Shown: positions 28,109-37,207 of the stretch, in pieces | How positions within the stretch are numbered: the stretch's first letter is position 1 | How the letters are laid out: the number at the start of each line of letters is the position of its first letter | NCBI RefSeq assembly: GCF_026162625.1 | Contig: NZ_JAOTBD010000008.1 | Span: 81,753 to 145,752 of the forward strand | Reading direction: 5' to 3' | DNA: 64,000 nucleotides | Origin: Paracoccus beibuensis | Lineage (GTDB): Bacteria > Pseudomonadota > Alphaproteobacteria > Rhodobacterales > Rhodobacteraceae | Notes under the pieces: model-generated | Database searches by the model: none | Told to the model about the DNA's origin: nothing | Seen by the model: only the letters and a program-made list of their open reading frames with translations | Position numbers and translations under genes: made by a program

Positions 28109-29515
28109 TCACTTCCAGATGCCGAGGGCCACGCCCTTGGACAGTTCGGGGTGGTCGGCGATGTGGAACCGCGGCTCCTCCCCCGCCTTGCGCTGCCGCA
28201 GATAGTCGCGGGTCAGCTTCGCCACCGTGCCCGACAGCAACACGATGGCGATCAGGTTGATCGTGGCCATCAGCCCCATGCTGGCATCGGCGAAGTTGAA
28301 CACTGTCGTCACCGCCTGCAGCGATCCCCAGATCACCATCGCCAGCGCCGCGACCCGCAGAACCAGGATGCCGGTCGGACCGGCGCCCAGATAGACCAGA
28401 GAGTTCTCGGCATAGCTGTAGTTGCCGATGATCGAGGTGAAGGCGAAGAAGAAGATCGCCACCGCCACGAAGATATGCCCGAAGCCGCCGAAGTGGTCCG
28501 TCAGCGCCGCCTGCGTCAGGTTCACCCCGGTAAGCTGATCGGACGGCATGACGTCGGCCAGCAGGATCATCACCGCCGTCGCCGTGCAGACCAGGATCGT
28601 GTCGATGAAGACGCCAAGCGCCTGCACGAAGCCCTGGCTGGACGGGTGGTGCGGGTTCGGCACCGCAACCGCGGCGATGTTCGGGGCCGAACCCATGCCG
28701 GCCTCGTTCGAGAAGAGGCCGCGCTTGATGCCGTTCAGCGCCGCCGCCATGACGCCGCCGGTGACGCCGCCCACCGCTTCTTGCAGGCCGAAGGCGGAAC
28801 GGATGATGCCCAGAAGGATGCCCGGCACCTCGGTCACGTTCATCACCACGATGATGACTGCCGCCAGAAGATAAAGGCCCGCCATGATCGGCACGACCAG
28901 CTGCGAGATGCGCGCGATCTGCGGGATGCCGCCGAAGATGATCACGCCGGACAGCAGCGCAACGCCCACGCCCACAAGCCCCGCGCTGACGCCGAACGAC
29001 CCCTCGACCGCCTGTGCGATGGAATTGGCCTGTACCGCGTTGAAGACCAGGCCGAAGGCGATGATCAGCGCCACCGCGAAGAGCGCGCCCAGCCAAGGCA
29101 GCCCCAACCCATGAGAGATGTAATAAGCCGGCCCACCCCGATACATGCCGTCACGGCCATGGACCTTGTAAAGCTGCGCCAGCGTCGATTCGGCATAGGC
29201 AGTGGCCATGCCGACCAGCGCGACCATCCACATCCAGAATATCGCGCCCGGCCCGCCAAGCGTCAGCGCGACGGCGACGCCCGCGATGTTGCCCGTGCCC
29301 ACGCGGCTGGCCAGCGACACCGCCAGCGCCTGGAAGGGCGAGATGCCGTTCCGGTCGGTCACCCCCGAGCCGCGCACGCAGCGCAGCATCTCGCCGAAAT
29401 AGCGAAACTGGATCAGGCCCAGCCTGAGGGTGAAGTAGATGCCGACGGCCAGAAGGCCATAGATCAGCACGTAACCCCAGAAGATCGTGTTGAGGAAATC
29501 GATGATGGCGGTCAT
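28109..29515 (-). CDS. Sodium:alanine symporter family protein (AGCS)
   Basis: 468-residue inner-membrane symporter that moves alanine, glycine or glutamine with Na+. About eleven hydrophobic segments are visible, with the family motif LASRVGTGNIAGVAVALTLG near the N-terminal third. Substrate cannot be fixed from the sequence. It lies 78 bp downstream of pheS on the same strand. Confidence 0.9.
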   Translation of the reverse strand: MTAIIDFLNTIFWGYVLIYGLLAVGIYFTLRLGLIQFRYFGEMLRCVRGSGVTDRNGISPFQALAVSLASRVGTGNIAGVAVALTLGGPGAIFWMWMVALVGMATAYAESTLAQLYKVHGRDGMYRGGPAYYISHGLGLPWLGALFAVALIIAFGLVFNAVQANSIAQAVEGSFGVSAGLVGVGVALLSGVIIFGGIPQIARISQLVVPIMAGLYLLAAVIIVVMNVTEVPGILLGIIRSAFGLQEAVGGVTGGVMAAALNGIKRGLFSNEAGMGSAPNIAAVAVPNPHHPSSQGFVQALGVFIDTILVCTATAVMILLADVMPSDQLTGVNLTQAALTDHFGGFGHIFVAVAIFFFAFTSIIGNYSYAENSLVYLGAGPTGILVLRVAALAMVIWGSLQAVTTVFNFADASMGLMATINLIAIVLLSGTVAKLTRDYLRQRKAGEEPRFHIADHPELSKGVALGIWK

Positions 29516-29578
29516 GGCGCCCTCCGCTGCCTGTTCATGGCGCAGTCTGTAACAGCCGCGTGAGCAGCCGCAACCGTC

Positions 29579-30934
29579 TTAGTCGCGCGGGCGGACGGAC
29601 AGCCAGACGCCCCCGTCCGGGCGCAGGGTCAGGATCATGCGCGGCTGCGGCTCGCGTCCCGGAATGCGGTCGAACCGGAAATTGGCCAGCAGCGTGGCCA
29701 GGATGATAACCGCCTCTTGCAGGGCAAAGCTTGCCCCGATGCAGATCCGCGGGCCTGCGCCGAAGGGCAAGAACGCATAGCGGTCGGGCGCAGTCAGGAA
29801 ACGGTCGGGATCGAAGGCGTCGGGCCTGTCCCACAACAGGTGGTGGCGGTGCAGTGCATAGATCGGCATCATCACCGTGTCGCCCGGCCGGACCTCGCGC
29901 CCGCAGAGCGTGTCCGGCGCCTGCGCCGTGCGCGACAGGAATGCGGCCGGCGGATAGAGCCGCAGCGTCTCGTTCACGATCCGCATTGTCAGGGGCAGCG
30001 CACCGACATCGGCGGCCGTGGCGGCGCGGGTGCCAAGGGCTGCACGCGCCTCGGCCGCGGCGGCCTCCTGCACGTCGGGTGCGAACGCACAGACGTAGAG
30101 CGCCCAGGCCAGCGTGAGGGCCGTGGTTTCGTGTCCCGCGACGATGAAGGTCAGAAGGTTGTCGCGCAGCTCGTCGCGGTTCATGGCGCGACCGGTCTCG
30201 GGGTCTTGCGCGTCCAGCAGCAGGTCCAGCAGGTCCGGCGGGCCGTCGGTGGCCGCAGCCTCGGCCCGTGCGGCGATGGCTTGGTCCGCAATGCCCTTCA
30301 TCCGCTTCAGCCCCGGCCCCGCAAACAGCCGCCCCGGCCGCGGTAGCCACGCGGGCAGGCCGATGACGTCCATCAGCGACACCTTGGCGGTCTGTGCGAT
30401 ATAGGCATCGATCGAGTGGTGCACCGCATCCCGGTCGAACATCCCGTCGCCCGAGAAGGTGACGTCCGAGATGACCTCGAAGGTCGCGGCAACCGTTTCC
30501 TCGAACAGGTCCACCGGACCCTGCGCGGCGGCCAGACGGCGGCAGGATGCCTCGGCGGCGGCGGTCATGACCGGCCCCAGCGCCTCGACATGGCGCTGCG
30601 AAAAGGCCGGGGCGGCGGCGCGGCGCTGCCAGCGCCAATGCGCGCCCTCGGCCACGAACAGGCTGTCGCCGATGGCTGGGTTCAGGATCAGCTTGGTTGT
30701 GACTGACTTGGGATAGTCCTCGACCCGATCCTTCAGGATGCGGCGCAGGCTCTCGGGGTCCATCACCATGTGCCAGCGCAGGCCGGTCTTGCCGGACACG
30801 ATGGGCTGGCGGGTGGCGATGGCGGGGATCAGCTCCAGCAGGTTGCGCCGCGCGGTCATGGCCGTGCCCCACAGACCCAGCGGCTTCGTGGCCAGCTGCA
30901 CCTTGGCGGGATCGGCGTCAGGCAGGTCGAACAT
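29579..30934 (-). CDS. Cytochrome P450
   Basis: 451-residue heme monooxygenase. The I-helix oxygen-activation motif AGHETTAL begins near residue 266, the K-helix ExxR is ETLR, and the heme-binding loop [10 protein letters not shown] gives ligand C398. It has no membrane anchor. No ferredoxin, ferredoxin reductase or fused reductase domain is adjacent, so electron donors must be encoded elsewhere. The fold resembles the fatty-acid-type P450s such as CYP4/CYP102 more than camphor-type ones, but substrate is unknown. ATG at 30934 is preferred to an upstream extension into the next interval. Confidence 0.92.
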   Translation of the reverse strand: MFDLPDADPAKVQLATKPLGLWGTAMTARRNLLELIPAIATRQPIVSGKTGLRWHMVMDPESLRRILKDRVEDYPKSVTTKLILNPAIGDSLFVAEGAHWRWQRRAAAPAFSQRHVEALGPVMTAAAEASCRRLAAAQGPVDLFEETVAATFEVISDVTFSGDGMFDRDAVHHSIDAYIAQTAKVSLMDVIGLPAWLPRPGRLFAGPGLKRMKGIADQAIAARAEAAATDGPPDLLDLLLDAQDPETGRAMNRDELRDNLLTFIVAGHETTALTLAWALYVCAFAPDVQEAAAAEARAALGTRAATAADVGALPLTMRIVNETLRLYPPAAFLSRTAQAPDTLCGREVRPGDTVMMPIYALHRHHLLWDRPDAFDPDRFLTAPDRYAFLPFGAGPRICIGASFALQEAVIILATLLANFRFDRIPGREPQPRMILTLRPDGGVWLSVRPRD

Positions 30935-31022
30935 GGGGCACGCCTTCGGTGGACCGTGGCCAGCTTGGGACCGGCGGCGGGCGCCGGTCAAGCGCCCCGC
31001 ACCGGCCCCGATGTCGCAGGCG

Positions 31023-31385
31023 TCAGCGGCTTTCGACGGCCGGCAGGGCGACCTGCGCATGCTGCACGACCGACCAGTCCTCGTGCGCCTTGCGTCGATA
31101 GACCGAGGTGCAGGCGGCATCGAAGCGCGTTTCCCCCTTCTCGGCACTGACGCGATAGCCGACGACGATCAGCCCTTCCTCGGGGCGAGAGATGATCTTG
31201 TCCGAAAACGACACATCGTCCCATTCCGGCGTGCCGCTGACGGCGTCGACGGCACCCTGCCCGTGCACCAGAAACGGTTCGTGGCTGAGCGCCATGACGC
31301 ATTCCGGGTCGACCCGCTCGTGATAGCGCTCTTCGGAAGCCTGCCACAGACCCTGTTCGAAATCCCAGACCCGTTGATCGTCCAT
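31023..31385 (-). CDS. Small SnoaL/DUF4440-like protein
   Basis: 120-residue cytoplasmic protein, MDDQRVWDFEQGLWQASEERY at the start and AACTSVYRRKAHEDWSVVQHAQ at the end, the pattern of a single NTF2-like (SnoaL/DUF4440) barrel. AGGAG lies just before ATG at 31385. Such proteins bind or modify small molecules; no catalytic residues can be named. It precedes the P450 by 88 bp on the same strand, but a functional link is not shown. Confidence 0.72.
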   Translation of the reverse strand: MDDQRVWDFEQGLWQASEERYHERVDPECVMALSHEPFLVHGQGAVDAVSGTPEWDDVSFSDKIISRPEEGLIVVGYRVSAEKGETRFDAACTSVYRRKAHEDWSVVQHAQVALPAVESR

Positions 31386-31455
31386 CGTGATCTCCTTCGC
31401 GTTGCGTCGATCACAACCGCAGGGCTTGGGGACGGTTCCCGCGGCCGGATGCGAC

Positions 31456-31487
31456 AAAGGCCCGCCCCCTTGCGGGAACGGGCCTTC
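31456..31487 (-). terminator. Terminator after rplT
   Basis: An 8-bp stem AAGGCCCG/CGGGCCTT with a further C-rich/G-rich inner stem lies 21 bp beyond the rplT stop. On the minus strand it is followed by TTGTCG, a short T run. It would separate the ribosomal-protein transcript from the downstream genes. Confidence 0.7.
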
Positions 31488-31508
31488 GCGAAGCAACCGG
31501 AATTGCGA

Positions 31509-31868
31509 TCAGGCGGCGGCTTTGGCCTGGGCCACGATGGCGCCGAACGCCTCGGGCTCGTTCACGGCCAGGTCGGCCAGCACCTTGCGGTCGACCTCGA
31601 TGCCGGCCTTGGACAGCAGGTTGATGAACCGCGAATAGGTCATCTCGGCGTCGACCAGGCGGACGGCGGCGTTGATCCGCTGGATCCACAGGGCGCGGAA
31701 GTTGCGCTTGCGGTTCTTGCGGTCGCGGGTCGCGTACTGGTTGGCCTTGTCGACGGCCTGGGTGGCGGTGCGGAAGTTGCGCGAACGTGCACCGTAATAG
31801 CCCTTGGCTTGATCAAGGACTTTCTTGTGGCGGGCGTGGGTGACCTTGCCGGATTTAACTCGTGCCAT
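31509..31868 (-). CDS. rplT: 50S ribosomal protein L20
   Basis: 119-residue basic ribosomal protein, [20 protein letters not shown] at the start, with the Arg/Lys-rich helical arm ([34 protein letters not shown]) that inserts into 23S rRNA and a globular C-terminal half. It lies 15 bp after rpmI; infC is not in the window. L20 is an assembly protein and often autoregulates its operon. Confidence 0.98.
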   Translation of the reverse strand: MARVKSGKVTHARHKKVLDQAKGYYGARSRNFRTATQAVDKANQYATRDRKNRKRNFRALWIQRINAAVRLVDAEMTYSRFINLLSKAGIEVDRKVLADLAVNEPEAFGAIVAQAKAAA

Positions 31869-31883
31869 TGTTCAGTCCTCGGA

Positions 31884-32084
31884 TCAGCGGTTGTAGGGCA
31901 TGTATTTCTTGACGATCTTGGCATCAGCGTCCGACAGGACGGTGGTGCCGCGCGCGTCGCGAATGAACTTCGTCGTGCGCTTGATCATGCCGTGGCGCTT
32001 GCCGGCCTGGGCGGATTTCACCTTGCCCGAGGCCGTGAACGAGAACCGCTTCTTGGCAGCGGATTTGGTCTTCATCTTCGGCAT
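31884..32084 (-). CDS. rpmI: 50S ribosomal protein L35
   Basis: 66-residue protein starting [20 protein letters not shown], identical in layout to bacterial L35. ATG at 32084 has AGGAG 6-8 bp upstream; the nearby ATG at 32090 and an upstream in-frame extension are rejected. It is the first gene of the rpmI-rplT pair. Confidence 0.97.
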   Translation of the reverse strand: MPKMKTKSAAKKRFSFTASGKVKSAQAGKRHGMIKRTTKFIRDARGTTVLSDADAKIVKKYMPYNR

Positions 32085-32193
32085 TTTCATCTCCTTCATC
32101 AGAGTGAACGCGCGGCTCGGCAATGCCATATCGGCCGGCCGCACGGGATCGGAAGCGCGCCGTATAGGCGCGGCCCCGGGACATGGCAAGAGG

Positions 32194-32415
32194 TCAGGCG
32201 CCGTATTGCCCCGTCACCCGACCAAAGGCCGTCGGAATGTCGCCGGGCGCGAAGGGATCGGGATTCAGCGCGGCTCCGGCAAACAGCGCCACGATACCGG
32301 CCAGCAGGCAGATGACCGCCGCGCGCGGCGGCTGCGTCTGCAGAAGCTGGATCACCGCCAGCACCACCGAGAGAATGCAGAGCGCAACGCCCAGCACCAG
32401 AAGAAGATCGGACAT
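32194..32415 (-). CDS. Small hypothetical membrane protein
   Basis: 73-residue protein with two hydrophobic helices ([20 protein letters not shown] and [20 protein letters not shown]) and a short polar C-terminus. ATG at 32415 follows GGGGTGG; a GTG nine bases upstream is a possible alternative. It lies between pyk and rpmI on their strand. No family recognised. Confidence 0.6.
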   Translation of the reverse strand: MSDLLLVLGVALCILSVVLAVIQLLQTQPPRAAVICLLAGIVALFAGAALNPDPFAPGDIPTAFGRVTGQYGA

Positions 32416-32446
32416 GACTGCCACCCCGTTGTTCGTCCCGTCCGGG

Positions 32447-33895
32447 TTATTCCGGGTCGGAGGCGTAAATCAAGCGCTCATCGCAGGGGGCGATCCGCAG
32501 GATGTTGGTCGTCCCTGCCACGTTGAACGGCACGCCGGCCATGACAACCACCTTGCGCGATTCGTCCGCGAAGCCATAGTCGCGGGCGGCTCGGGTGCCG
32601 TTCACCACGGCCTCCTTGAAGCGCGACAGGCGGGGCGTAATGACGCAGTGCGTGCCCCAGGTCAGCGCCATCCGGCGGGTGACGGACTCGATCGGGCTCA
32701 GCGCGATGATCGGCACGCGCGGGCGTTCGCGTGCGACCAGGCTCACCGTCGTGCCCGACTGCGTGAAGGCGCAGATCGCGGCCACGTCCGTGGTTTCCGC
32801 GATTTCGCGCGCAGCCGTCACGATTGCGTCGGGAACCGACGACAGGCTGGCCTTGCGTGCGGCCTCGATGATGGAGCGATAGTTCGGGTCCGCCTCGACC
32901 GACCGCGCGACGTTGTCCATCGTGCGCACCGCGTCGATCGGATAGCTGCCGGCCGCACTTTCGGCCGACAGCATGACAGCGTCGGCGCCCTCATAGATGG
33001 CGTTGGCGACGTCGCTGACCTCGGCCCGCGTCGGCATGGGGCTGTCGATCATCGATTCCAGCATCTGGGTCGCGACGATCACCGGCTTGGCCGCGCTGCG
33101 GCACAGGCGCACCAGCCGCTTCTGGATCGGCGGCACGGAATGGACCGGCAGTTCGACCCCCAGGTCGCCCCGCGCGACCATGATGCCGTCCGACGCCTTG
33201 AGGATCTCATCGAAGGCCCGCACGGCCGCCGGCTTCTCGATCTTGGACAGAATCGCCGCGCGCCCCTGCGCCAGGGTCTTGGCCTCCTCGACGTCCTCGG
33301 CGCGCTGCACGAAGGACAGGGCCAGCCAGTCGACGCCCAGCTGGCAGGCGAATTCCAGGTCCGCGCGGTCCTTGTCCGACAGCGCCGCCAGCGGCAGCAC
33401 CACGTCGGGCACGTTCACGCCCTTGCGGTCGCTGATCGTGCCGCCGACCGTCACCGTGCAGTCGGCGAAGTCGGGGCCGCACTTCTCGACCCGCAGGCGG
33501 ATCTTGCCGTCGTTGACCAGCAGTTCCGATCCCTCGATCAGCGCCGCGAAGATCTCGGGATGGGGCAGCTGCACACGGTGGCTGTCGCCCCGCTCGGGCG
33601 ACAGATCGAAGCGGAAGCTGTCACCTTCCTCCAGGTCGTGCGCAGTTGCCGTGAACTGGCCCACGCGCAGCTTCGGCCCCTGCAGATCGGCCAGAATCGC
33701 AATGGGGCGTCCCGTCTCGGACTCGATCTCGCGGATCGTGTCATAGCGGGCGCGGTGGTCGTCATGGCTGCCGTGGCTCATGTTCAGGCGGAAGACGTCG
33801 GCACCGGCGTCGAACAGGGCCCGGATCACCTCCTTCGAGGACGACGCCGGTCCCAGGGTTGCCACGATCTTCACATTGCGATGCCGTCTCATCAT
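32447..33895 (-). CDS. pyk: Pyruvate kinase
   Basis: 482-residue glycolytic enzyme making pyruvate and ATP from phosphoenolpyruvate and ADP. It begins MMRRHRNVKIVATLGPASS, has FRLNMSHGSHDDH, the catalytic lysine region ILSKIEKPAAV, the metal-binding MVARGDLGVELP and the substrate loop VATQMLESM. The C-terminal domain is the usual allosteric one. MM at 33895/33892 gives two possible starts. A small membrane protein gene follows 31 bp downstream. Confidence 0.97.
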   Translation of the reverse strand: MMRRHRNVKIVATLGPASSSKEVIRALFDAGADVFRLNMSHGSHDDHRARYDTIREIESETGRPIAILADLQGPKLRVGQFTATAHDLEEGDSFRFDLSPERGDSHRVQLPHPEIFAALIEGSELLVNDGKIRLRVEKCGPDFADCTVTVGGTISDRKGVNVPDVVLPLAALSDKDRADLEFACQLGVDWLALSFVQRAEDVEEAKTLAQGRAAILSKIEKPAAVRAFDEILKASDGIMVARGDLGVELPVHSVPPIQKRLVRLCRSAAKPVIVATQMLESMIDSPMPTRAEVSDVANAIYEGADAVMLSAESAAGSYPIDAVRTMDNVARSVEADPNYRSIIEAARKASLSSVPDAIVTAAREIAETTDVAAICAFTQSGTTVSLVARERPRVPIIALSPIESVTRRMALTWGTHCVITPRLSRFKEAVVNGTRAARDYGFADESRKVVVMAGVPFNVAGTTNILRIAPCDERLIYASDPE

Positions 33896-33990
33896 CCCGC
33901 CCTTGTCTCACGTTTAGCGCTACCTATGCCGCATATGCCGCGTGGCGGCAACTGGCGTCTCGTCCGCATCCGTCGTAGACAACCTGCACC

Positions 33991-34749
33991 ATGACCGATG
34001 AACCTTCGATGACCGACCGCCCCTTCTGGTCCGAGGGCGCCGACCGCCCCTCGCGCTGGCTGATCACCTGCGACCACGCCACGAACCGCGTGCCGAACTG
34101 GGTGGACGGAGGCGACCTGGGCATCGCGCCGGCCGACATGGCGCGCCACATCGCCTATGACGTGGGCGCCGCCGGACTGGCGCGCAACCTGGCCGCCGCG
34201 ATGGACGCCCCCGTCATCGGATCGGATTTCTCGCGCCTGGTGATCGACCCGAACCGGGGCGAGGACGACCCGACGCTGCTGATGCGCCTCTACGACGGCA
34301 CCGTCATTCCCGCCAACAAGCATGCAGACGCGGCCGAGCGGCGGCGACGCCTGGACCGGCTGCACCGACCCTACCACCACGCCTTGGCTGCCCTGGCCGA
34401 CCGCCACCCGCACCGGTGCATCTGCGCCGTCCACAGCTTCACGCCGCAGCTGCGCGGCCGCCCGCCCCGGCCGTGGCAGGTGGGAATCCTCTATTCCCAT
34501 CGCGACGCGCGGCTCGGTCCTGCGATGGTCGCGGCCTGCCGGGACAAAGGCTGGATCACGGGCGAGAACCAGCCCTATGACGGCCACCTGCAGGGCGACT
34601 CGATCGACCGCCACGCGCTGGATCACGGCCGCCCGAACCTGCTGATCGAGGTCAGGAACGACCTCATCGCCTCGCCCGAAGGCCAGTCGCTCTGGGCCGC
34701 CCGCCTGGCGCCGGTCATCGCGCGGGTGTTGGTTGAAAGCGGCGTCTAG
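33991..34749 (+). CDS. N-formylglutamate amidohydrolase family protein
   Basis: 252-residue hydrolase. The family motif LITCDHATNRVPNW near the N-terminus, the GSDFSRLVIDPNRGEDDPTL stretch, the AVHSFTPQLRG motif and DHGRPNLLIEVRNDLI near the C-terminus fit the N-formylglutamate amidohydrolase (HutG-like) superfamily, zinc enzymes. No hut genes are adjacent, so the true substrate is uncertain. An ATG 18 bp downstream (MTDRPFW) is an alternative start. Divergent from pyk. Confidence 0.85.
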   Translation: MTDEPSMTDRPFWSEGADRPSRWLITCDHATNRVPNWVDGGDLGIAPADMARHIAYDVGAAGLARNLAAAMDAPVIGSDFSRLVIDPNRGEDDPTLLMRLYDGTVIPANKHADAAERRRRLDRLHRPYHHALAALADRHPHRCICAVHSFTPQLRGRPPRPWQVGILYSHRDARLGPAMVAACRDKGWITGENQPYDGHLQGDSIDRHALDHGRPNLLIEVRNDLIASPEGQSLWAARLAPVIARVLVESGV

Positions 34750-34789
34750 CCGGGCGCCCCGGTTCCCCCTTGGCGCGCCAGCGGGGGGT

Positions 34790-34809
34790 CCGGGGGGCCG
34801 GCCCCCCGG
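34790..34809. repeat. Perfect 20-bp GC palindrome between convergent genes
   Basis: CCGGGGGGCC joined to GGCCCCCCGG is its own reverse complement. It sits 41 bp after the amidohydrolase stop and 17 bp before the end of the convergent aminotransferase gene. It has no T tract, so it would work only as a bidirectional pause or stabilising hairpin. Confidence 0.7.
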
Positions 34810-34825
34810 CCGCCGCGGGACGCAA

Positions 34826-35686
34826 TCAGACCGCCAGCTTGCGGCTTTCCTCCAGATAGATTTCGCGCAGCCGCGTCGCCACCGGGCCAACCGCCCCGCT
34901 CCCCACCTTGGCACCGTCGATCTCGACCACCGGCATCACGAAGGCCGAGGCCGAGGTGATGAACGCCTCGTCAGCCTCCTGCGCCTCGGCGATGGTGAAG
35001 GCCCGCTCCTCGACCTGCATCTGCGCCTCGCGCGCGAAGCGCAGCACCGCGGCGCGGGTGATCCCGTGCAGGATGTCGTGGCTCAGTTCCCGCGTCACAA
35101 TCGTCCCGTCCTTCACGATATAGGCGTTGTTCGAGGTTCCCTCGGTCACGCGGCCATCCTCGACCATCCAGGCGTCGTCGGCACCCCGCGCCTTCGCCTC
35201 CATCTTGGCCATCGAGGGATAGAGCAGCTGCACCGTCTTGATGTCGCGCCGCCCCCAGCGCAGGTCGGCGACGCTGACGATCTTCCAGCCGGTCTTCGCC
35301 GCCGGCGCATCGGCCAGCCCCGGCTTCGCCTGCGTGAACATCACCACCGTCGGCACCGTCCCCTCGGGGGGATATGCGAAATCGCGGTCGCCCGGATTGC
35401 CGCGCGTGACCTGCAGATAGACCAGTCCGTCCGTGATGTCGTTCCGCGCCACCAGTTCGCGATGCGCTGCCAGATAGTCGTCGTCAGCCAGCGGGTTGGT
35501 GATCGACAGCTCGGACAGCGACCGCTTCAGCCGCACCATGTGCCCTTCGAAGTCGATCAGCTTGCCGTCCAGCACGCTGACGACCTCGTAGACGCCGTCC
35601 GACATCAGGAAGCCGCGGTCGAAGATCGACACCTGCGCCTGATCCTCGGGAAGGTATCCGCCGTTCACATAAACCGTCCGCGCCAT
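34826..35686 (-). CDS. dat: D-amino-acid aminotransferase (PLP class IV)
   Basis: 286-residue PLP enzyme of fold type IV. It begins MARTVYVNGGYLPEDQAQVS, has SIFDRGFLMSDGVYEV, the PLP lysine K150 in RRDIKTVQLL, and the phosphate-binding turn VTEGTSNNAYIV. These fit D-alanine/D-amino-acid transaminases, which interconvert D-amino acids and 2-oxo acids and can supply D-Glu for peptidoglycan; a branched-chain aminotransferase-like activity cannot be excluded. ATG at 35686 follows GGAGG. It shares a 166-bp divergent gap with mcl1. Confidence 0.85.
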   Translation of the reverse strand: MARTVYVNGGYLPEDQAQVSIFDRGFLMSDGVYEVVSVLDGKLIDFEGHMVRLKRSLSELSITNPLADDDYLAAHRELVARNDITDGLVYLQVTRGNPGDRDFAYPPEGTVPTVVMFTQAKPGLADAPAAKTGWKIVSVADLRWGRRDIKTVQLLYPSMAKMEAKARGADDAWMVEDGRVTEGTSNNAYIVKDGTIVTRELSHDILHGITRAAVLRFAREAQMQVEERAFTIAEAQEADEAFITSASAFVMPVVEIDGAKVGSGAVGPVATRLREIYLEESRKLAV

Positions 35687-35852
35687 CTTTGCCTCCGTGC
35701 CATCGCGTGTCGTGCACGGTCCTGCGCCCAAACCGCTGCCTGCGTCAAGAACCGCGGCCCGATGCCGCAATGCAGAAAAAACAGTTGATGCAACGGCAAA
35801 GCAATTTTATTACCGATGAAGCCAAGAAAACTTAGCGGATTGGACCCGATCG

Positions 35853-36809
35853 ATGAGCTTTCGCACGCAGCCCCTTCCCCCAGCCCGTCTCAACCGCTGC
35901 CAGCTTTTCGGGCCAGGCTCCCGCCCGGCGCTGTTCGCGAAGATGGCCGCATCGGCCGCCGACGTGATCAACCTCGACCTCGAGGATTCGGTCGCCCCCG
36001 CCGACAAGGCGCAGGCGCGCGGCAACATCATCCGTGCCATCGACGACGTCGACTGGGGCACCAGGACGCTGTCCGTTCGCATCAACGGGCTGGACACGCC
36101 GTTCTGGTACCGCGACGTCGTCGACCTGGTCGAGCAGGCCGGGGATCGCCTCGACCAGATCATGATCCCCAAGGCCGGCTGCGCCGCCGACATCTATGCC
36201 GTCGATGCCTTGGTCAGCGCCATCGAAAGCGCGATGGGCCGCACCAGGCGCCTCGCATTCGAGGTCATCATCGAAAGCGCGGCCGGCGTCTGCCACGTCG
36301 AAGAAATCGCCGCATCCTCTGACCGGATGCAGGCAATCAGCCTCGGCGCGGCGGACTTTGCCGCCTCCATGGGCATGGCCACGACCGGCATCGGCGGGAC
36401 GCAGGAAAACTACTACATGCTCCGCGAGGGCCAGAAATACTGGCCTGATCCCTGGCACTGGGCGCAGACCGCCATCGTGGCCGCCTGCCGCACGCACGGC
36501 CTGCTGCCCGTCGACGGTCCCTTCGGCGACTTCAGCGACACCGCAGGCTTCATCGCACAGGCCCGCCGTTCGGCCACGCTCGGCATGGTCGGCAAGTGGG
36601 CCATCCACCCCAGCCAGATCGCCCTGGCCAACCAAGTGTTTTCTCCCGACGAAGCCGCCGTCACCGAAGCCCGAGAGATCCTGAGCGCCATGGAGAAGGC
36701 CAAGGCCGAGGGTGCCGGCGCGACCGTCTACAAGGGCCGCCTCGTCGACATCGCGTCGATCAAGCAGGCCGAGGTCATCGTCCGCCAGGCGGAACTGATC
36801 TCCGGCTAG
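35853..36809 (+). CDS. mcl1: L-malyl-CoA/beta-methylmalyl-CoA lyase
   Basis: 318-residue CitE/HpcH-type Mg2+ enzyme. The sequence closely follows the Rhodobacter sphaeroides Mcl1 that I recall (for example NRCQLFGPGSRPALF, NLDLEDSVAP, FEVIIESAAG, SLGAADFAASMGM, GMVGKWAIHPSQIALAN). It cleaves beta-methylmalyl-CoA to glyoxylate and propionyl-CoA and condenses acetyl-CoA with glyoxylate in the ethylmalonyl-CoA pathway for acetate assimilation. The upstream gap (35770-35815) is unusually A/T-rich for the region and contains GCAACGGCAAAGCAA, a possible regulator site. Confidence 0.94.
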   Translation: MSFRTQPLPPARLNRCQLFGPGSRPALFAKMAASAADVINLDLEDSVAPADKAQARGNIIRAIDDVDWGTRTLSVRINGLDTPFWYRDVVDLVEQAGDRLDQIMIPKAGCAADIYAVDALVSAIESAMGRTRRLAFEVIIESAAGVCHVEEIAASSDRMQAISLGAADFAASMGMATTGIGGTQENYYMLREGQKYWPDPWHWAQTAIVAACRTHGLLPVDGPFGDFSDTAGFIAQARRSATLGMVGKWAIHPSQIALANQVFSPDEAAVTEAREILSAMEKAKAEGAGATVYKGRLVDIASIKQAEVIVRQAELISG

Positions 36810-37207
36810 GCGCGGCGCCATCGCCCGGCGCTTCGCACTTGCGAATGCTTCCACCTGCCATGCACCAGGCCCTACCCGCCAGCCACGGCCACCTCTCTCG
36901 TCTCTGCGCTGGCCTATGTCCTATGGCCCAAGGCTGCGCCCGTCTTCCCGACAGCGTACCCGCCGTGCCCATGCTGCGGCTTCGCCTGAGGACTGTGCCG
37001 AACCACTGCACTCGGCGCCCTCGGTGCGGCTTGTGGTGGCGGCAGGACTGGACAAGTTGCAAGGAATTTTGGCTGCGGCCAGCATTCCCCCAGATGCCAG
37101 GAGGCCGTGCCCGCGCGGCGGCTTGTCGGCTCCCGAGCGGAATCGCTGTTGCTGCCGAGCCTTCTCTCGACCGCGAAAAATAACGGAAAAGTCTTTCCGG
37201 CTGCGTC
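36810..37207. other. Gene-free interval, about 0.4 kb
   Basis: Between mcl1 and the convergent TIGR02186 gene no frame has a recognisable domain or a ribosome binding site. Frames on both strands give Arg/Cys/Pro-rich translations unlike the neighbours. It probably holds the mcl1 3-prime region and perhaps a decayed sequence; nothing else was seen. Confidence 0.5.

Noticed and set aside
27002..29563. 853-codon plus-strand open frame opposite pheS and the symporter
   Set aside because: Spans two well-supported genes on the other strand; the Arg/His/Gln-rich translation is typical of antisense reading.
29579..31385. P450 plus SnoaL-like gene as a biosynthetic gene cluster
   Set aside because: Flanked by housekeeping genes, with no further tailoring, carrier or transport genes.
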